Shown here: one piece after another, positions 6,225 to 7,628 of the stretch
Numbering within the stretch: position 1 is the stretch's first letter
How the letters are laid out: each line of letters begins with the position of its first letter
Source of the DNA: Planctomycetaceae bacterium
Lineage (GTDB): Bacteria; Planctomycetota; Planctomycetia; Pirellulales; Pirellulaceae
Length of the DNA: 7,628 bases
NCBI GenBank assembly: GCA_003455945.1
Contig: DMPQ01000447.1
Span: 1-7,628 of the forward strand
Direction: 5' to 3'
Program-made: the position numbers and the translations under genes
Notes under the pieces: generated by a model
The model's database searches: none
What the model was told of the DNA's origin: nothing
The model's input: the letters and a program-made list of their open reading frames with translations, nothing else

Positions 6225-7140
6225 GCGCCGCTCGAACTTCGGCCGATCGAATTCTCGGCGCGTCGACCGGGTCGCCGGAGTGATCGTTTCGGTCGCCGCG
6301 CTGTCGATCGTCGCGCTGCTCGGATGGGTCGTCGTCGCGACGCTTCGCGCGGGACTCGGCGAGATCGATCTCCCCTTTCTGACGACCGCGCCGACCCGAG
6401 CGGGACGCGGCGGTGGCATCGGCCCGCTGATCGTATCGACGCTGCTGGTGCTCGCGATCGCGATGCTCGCCGCGACGCCGATCGCTCTCCTCGCCGCGAT
6501 TCGTCTGGCCGAACGTTCGCGCCAAGACCGCCCCGGCGCGGTCGTGGCTCGATCGGGACTGATCGTCCTGGCCGCAGTCCCGTCGATCGTCTTCGGGCTC
6601 TTCGGCAATGCTCTGTTCTGCCAGGCGCTCGGCATGGGGTACTCGATCCTTGCCGGAGGTCTGACACTGGGCTGCATGATCCTTCCGTTCATGACGGTCA
6701 CCGCCGAGCGGGCGTTGCGCGATCTGCCGGACGACTGGCGACTGGGAGCGGCCGCACTGGGGATCGGTCGGCTGTCGTATCTGTGGCGGATCGAACTGCC
6801 GGCCGCTGCACCGGCGCTCGGTTCCGCGCTCGCGCTCGGCATCGGCCGCTCGCTCGCCGAAACCGCGGCTCTCCTGTTCACGTCGGGGTACGTGATGCGA
6901 GTTCCCACGAGTCTGTTCGATTCGGGACGGACGCTCAGTGTCCATGTCTACGATCTGGCGATGAACGTTCCGGGGGGAGCCTCGCGTGCCTCGGCGACCG
7001 CCTGCGTCCTGATCGGCCTGATGGTGCTGATCGACGGGACAGTCGTCGCCTCGCTCGCGCGAATCGGCGCCGGACGATCGGCGCCGATTCGTCGCGACGC
7101 CTCGCGAGACCGCGCATCCCGCATCGGAGACCGTTCATGA
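6217..7140 (+). CDS. pstA: Phosphate ABC transporter permease PstA
   Basis: PstA is the second channel subunit of the phosphate importer. The 307-residue protein begins with a short basic cytoplasmic stretch and a first helix at about 19-44, followed by a periplasmic segment ending in FLTTAPTRAGRGGGIGPLI. That GG-GI-PLI pattern is a recognisable PstA feature. The EAA coupling loop, which contacts PstB, is at 177-195 (GAAALGIGRLSYLWRIELP), and it is followed by RSLAETAALLFTSG, the PstA counterpart of the PstC AVGETMAV motif. The C-terminal SVHVYDLAMNVPGG also fits the family. AGGAG lies 5 nt before ATG 6217. The last bases ATGA are shared with the pstB start, a 4-nt overlap typical of coupled translation. 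The extreme C-terminus is an Arg-rich polar tail. Confidence 0.94.
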   Translation: MAERRSNFGRSNSRRVDRVAGVIVSVAALSIVALLGWVVVATLRAGLGEIDLPFLTTAPTRAGRGGGIGPLIVSTLLVLAIAMLAATPIALLAAIRLAERSRQDRPGAVVARSGLIVLAAVPSIVFGLFGNALFCQALGMGYSILAGGLTLGCMILPFMTVTAERALRDLPDDWRLGAAALGIGRLSYLWRIELPAAAPALGSALALGIGRSLAETAALLFTSGYVMRVPTSLFDSGRTLSVHVYDLAMNVPGGASRASATACVLIGLMVLIDGTVVASLARIGAGRSAPIRRDASRDRASRIGDRS

Positions 7141-7628
7141 TTCGTGTCGATCGGTTGACGATCCGCTACGGCGATCGAGTCGCGCTGCGCGACGTGACGC
7201 TCGAGGTTCCGAACGGGAGCGTCACCGCGATCGTCGGACCATCAGGTTGCGGCAAGAGCAGTCTGCTGCAGGCGATCAACCGACTGACCGATCTCGTCCC
7301 GGGAGCCGAAGTGAGCGGCTCGATCGAGGTCGACGGTCGATCGGTCCATGACGGTCGACGCGCAGTCGTCGATCTGCGACGCGACGTCGGCATGATCTTT
7401 CAGCGTCCGAATCCGTTTCCGACCTCGATCCGCCGTAACCTGCAGCTTGCGCTGCGCGAGCATGGCGTACGTCGCCGAGACGAACTCGAACGGACGACCG
7501 AACGGGTCCTGCGCGACGTCGGCTTGTGGGACGAGGTGCGCGATCGCCTGGACGCCTCGGCACTTCGTCTGTCCGGAGGCCAACAACAGCGTCTCTGCCT
7601 GGCCCGCGCCTCGGCGCTCGAGCCGCGC
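7137..7628 (+). CDS. pstB: Phosphate ABC transporter ATPase PstB, 3'-truncated
   Basis: PstB is the cytoplasmic ATPase that powers PstCA. The first 164 residues are present before the window ends, out of about 250 usual. Visible motifs are Walker A GPSGCGKSS (34-42), the Q-loop with the PstB-specific GMIFQRPNPFP (Q89), and the ABC signature LSGGQQQRLCLARA (145-158). Walker B, the D-loop and the H-loop lie beyond the window. The segment INRLTDLVPGAEVSGSI (47-63) matches the PstB helical region, where the family usually has N(R)MNDL. GGAGA lies 6 nt before ATG 7137, and the ATGA overlap with pstA indicates translational coupling. A phoU gene often follows pstB in other operons, but nothing here shows whether it does. 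Confidence 0.96.
   Translation, partial: MIRVDRLTIRYGDRVALRDVTLEVPNGSVTAIVGPSGCGKSSLLQAINRLTDLVPGAEVSGSIEVDGRSVHDGRRAVVDLRRDVGMIFQRPNPFPTSIRRNLQLALREHGVRRRDELERTTERVLRDVGLWDEVRDRLDASALRLSGGQQQRLCLARASALEPR

Noticed and set aside
1..7628. tRNA, rRNA, CRISPR array, insertion sequence or phage genes
   Set aside because: No regularly spaced repeats, transposase or integrase motifs, terminal inverted repeats or RNA gene signatures were seen; the window is almost fully occupied by seven co-directional genes.

Overview
The window is high-GC DNA, read entirely on the + strand, and looks like a chromosomal segment from a member of the Planctomycetota. The best taxonomic clue is the first gene, a DUF1559 pilin-like protein. 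This family is hugely expanded in, and nearly diagnostic of, that phylum. The species cannot be named from the sequence.

Layout. (1) 1-959: 3' part of a DUF1559 / prepilin-like secreted protein, cut by the window edge, followed by a stem-loop (976-1009) that may end its transcript. (2) 1079-4358: a tight three-gene block. It holds a PhyH-type Fe(II)/2-oxoglutarate dioxygenase, an MFS transporter overlapping it by 17 nt, and, 39 nt further on, a protein whose N-terminal third is an ArsI-type C-As lyase. That lyase domain keeps all three metal ligands and the vicinal Cys pair. Its C-terminal two thirds look like a methyltransferase lacking its SAM-binding front half, plus a small tail domain. 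(3) 4359-4528: 170 nt of intergenic DNA with a weak sigma70-like promoter, a perfect 12-bp palindrome and an 8-bp GC-rich hairpin. (4) 4529-7628: pstS-pstC-pstA-pstB, the high-affinity phosphate ABC importer, with every gene overlapping the next; pstB is cut by the window end.

How the genes may work together. ArsI enzymes remove methyl or aryl groups from trivalent organoarsenicals. Phosphate Pst systems are recurrent neighbours of arsenic genes, because arsenate enters cells as a phosphate mimic and a selective importer limits that entry. The simplest reading is an organoarsenical-handling operon (oxygenase, transporter, C-As lyase fusion) beside a phosphate importer. Only the ArsI assignment ties the block to arsenic: no arsR, arsC, arsB/acr3, complete arsM or arsP is visible. 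The roles of the PhyH oxygenase and the MFS protein are therefore inferred from position. The most unusual item is the ArsI-methyltransferase-like fusion.
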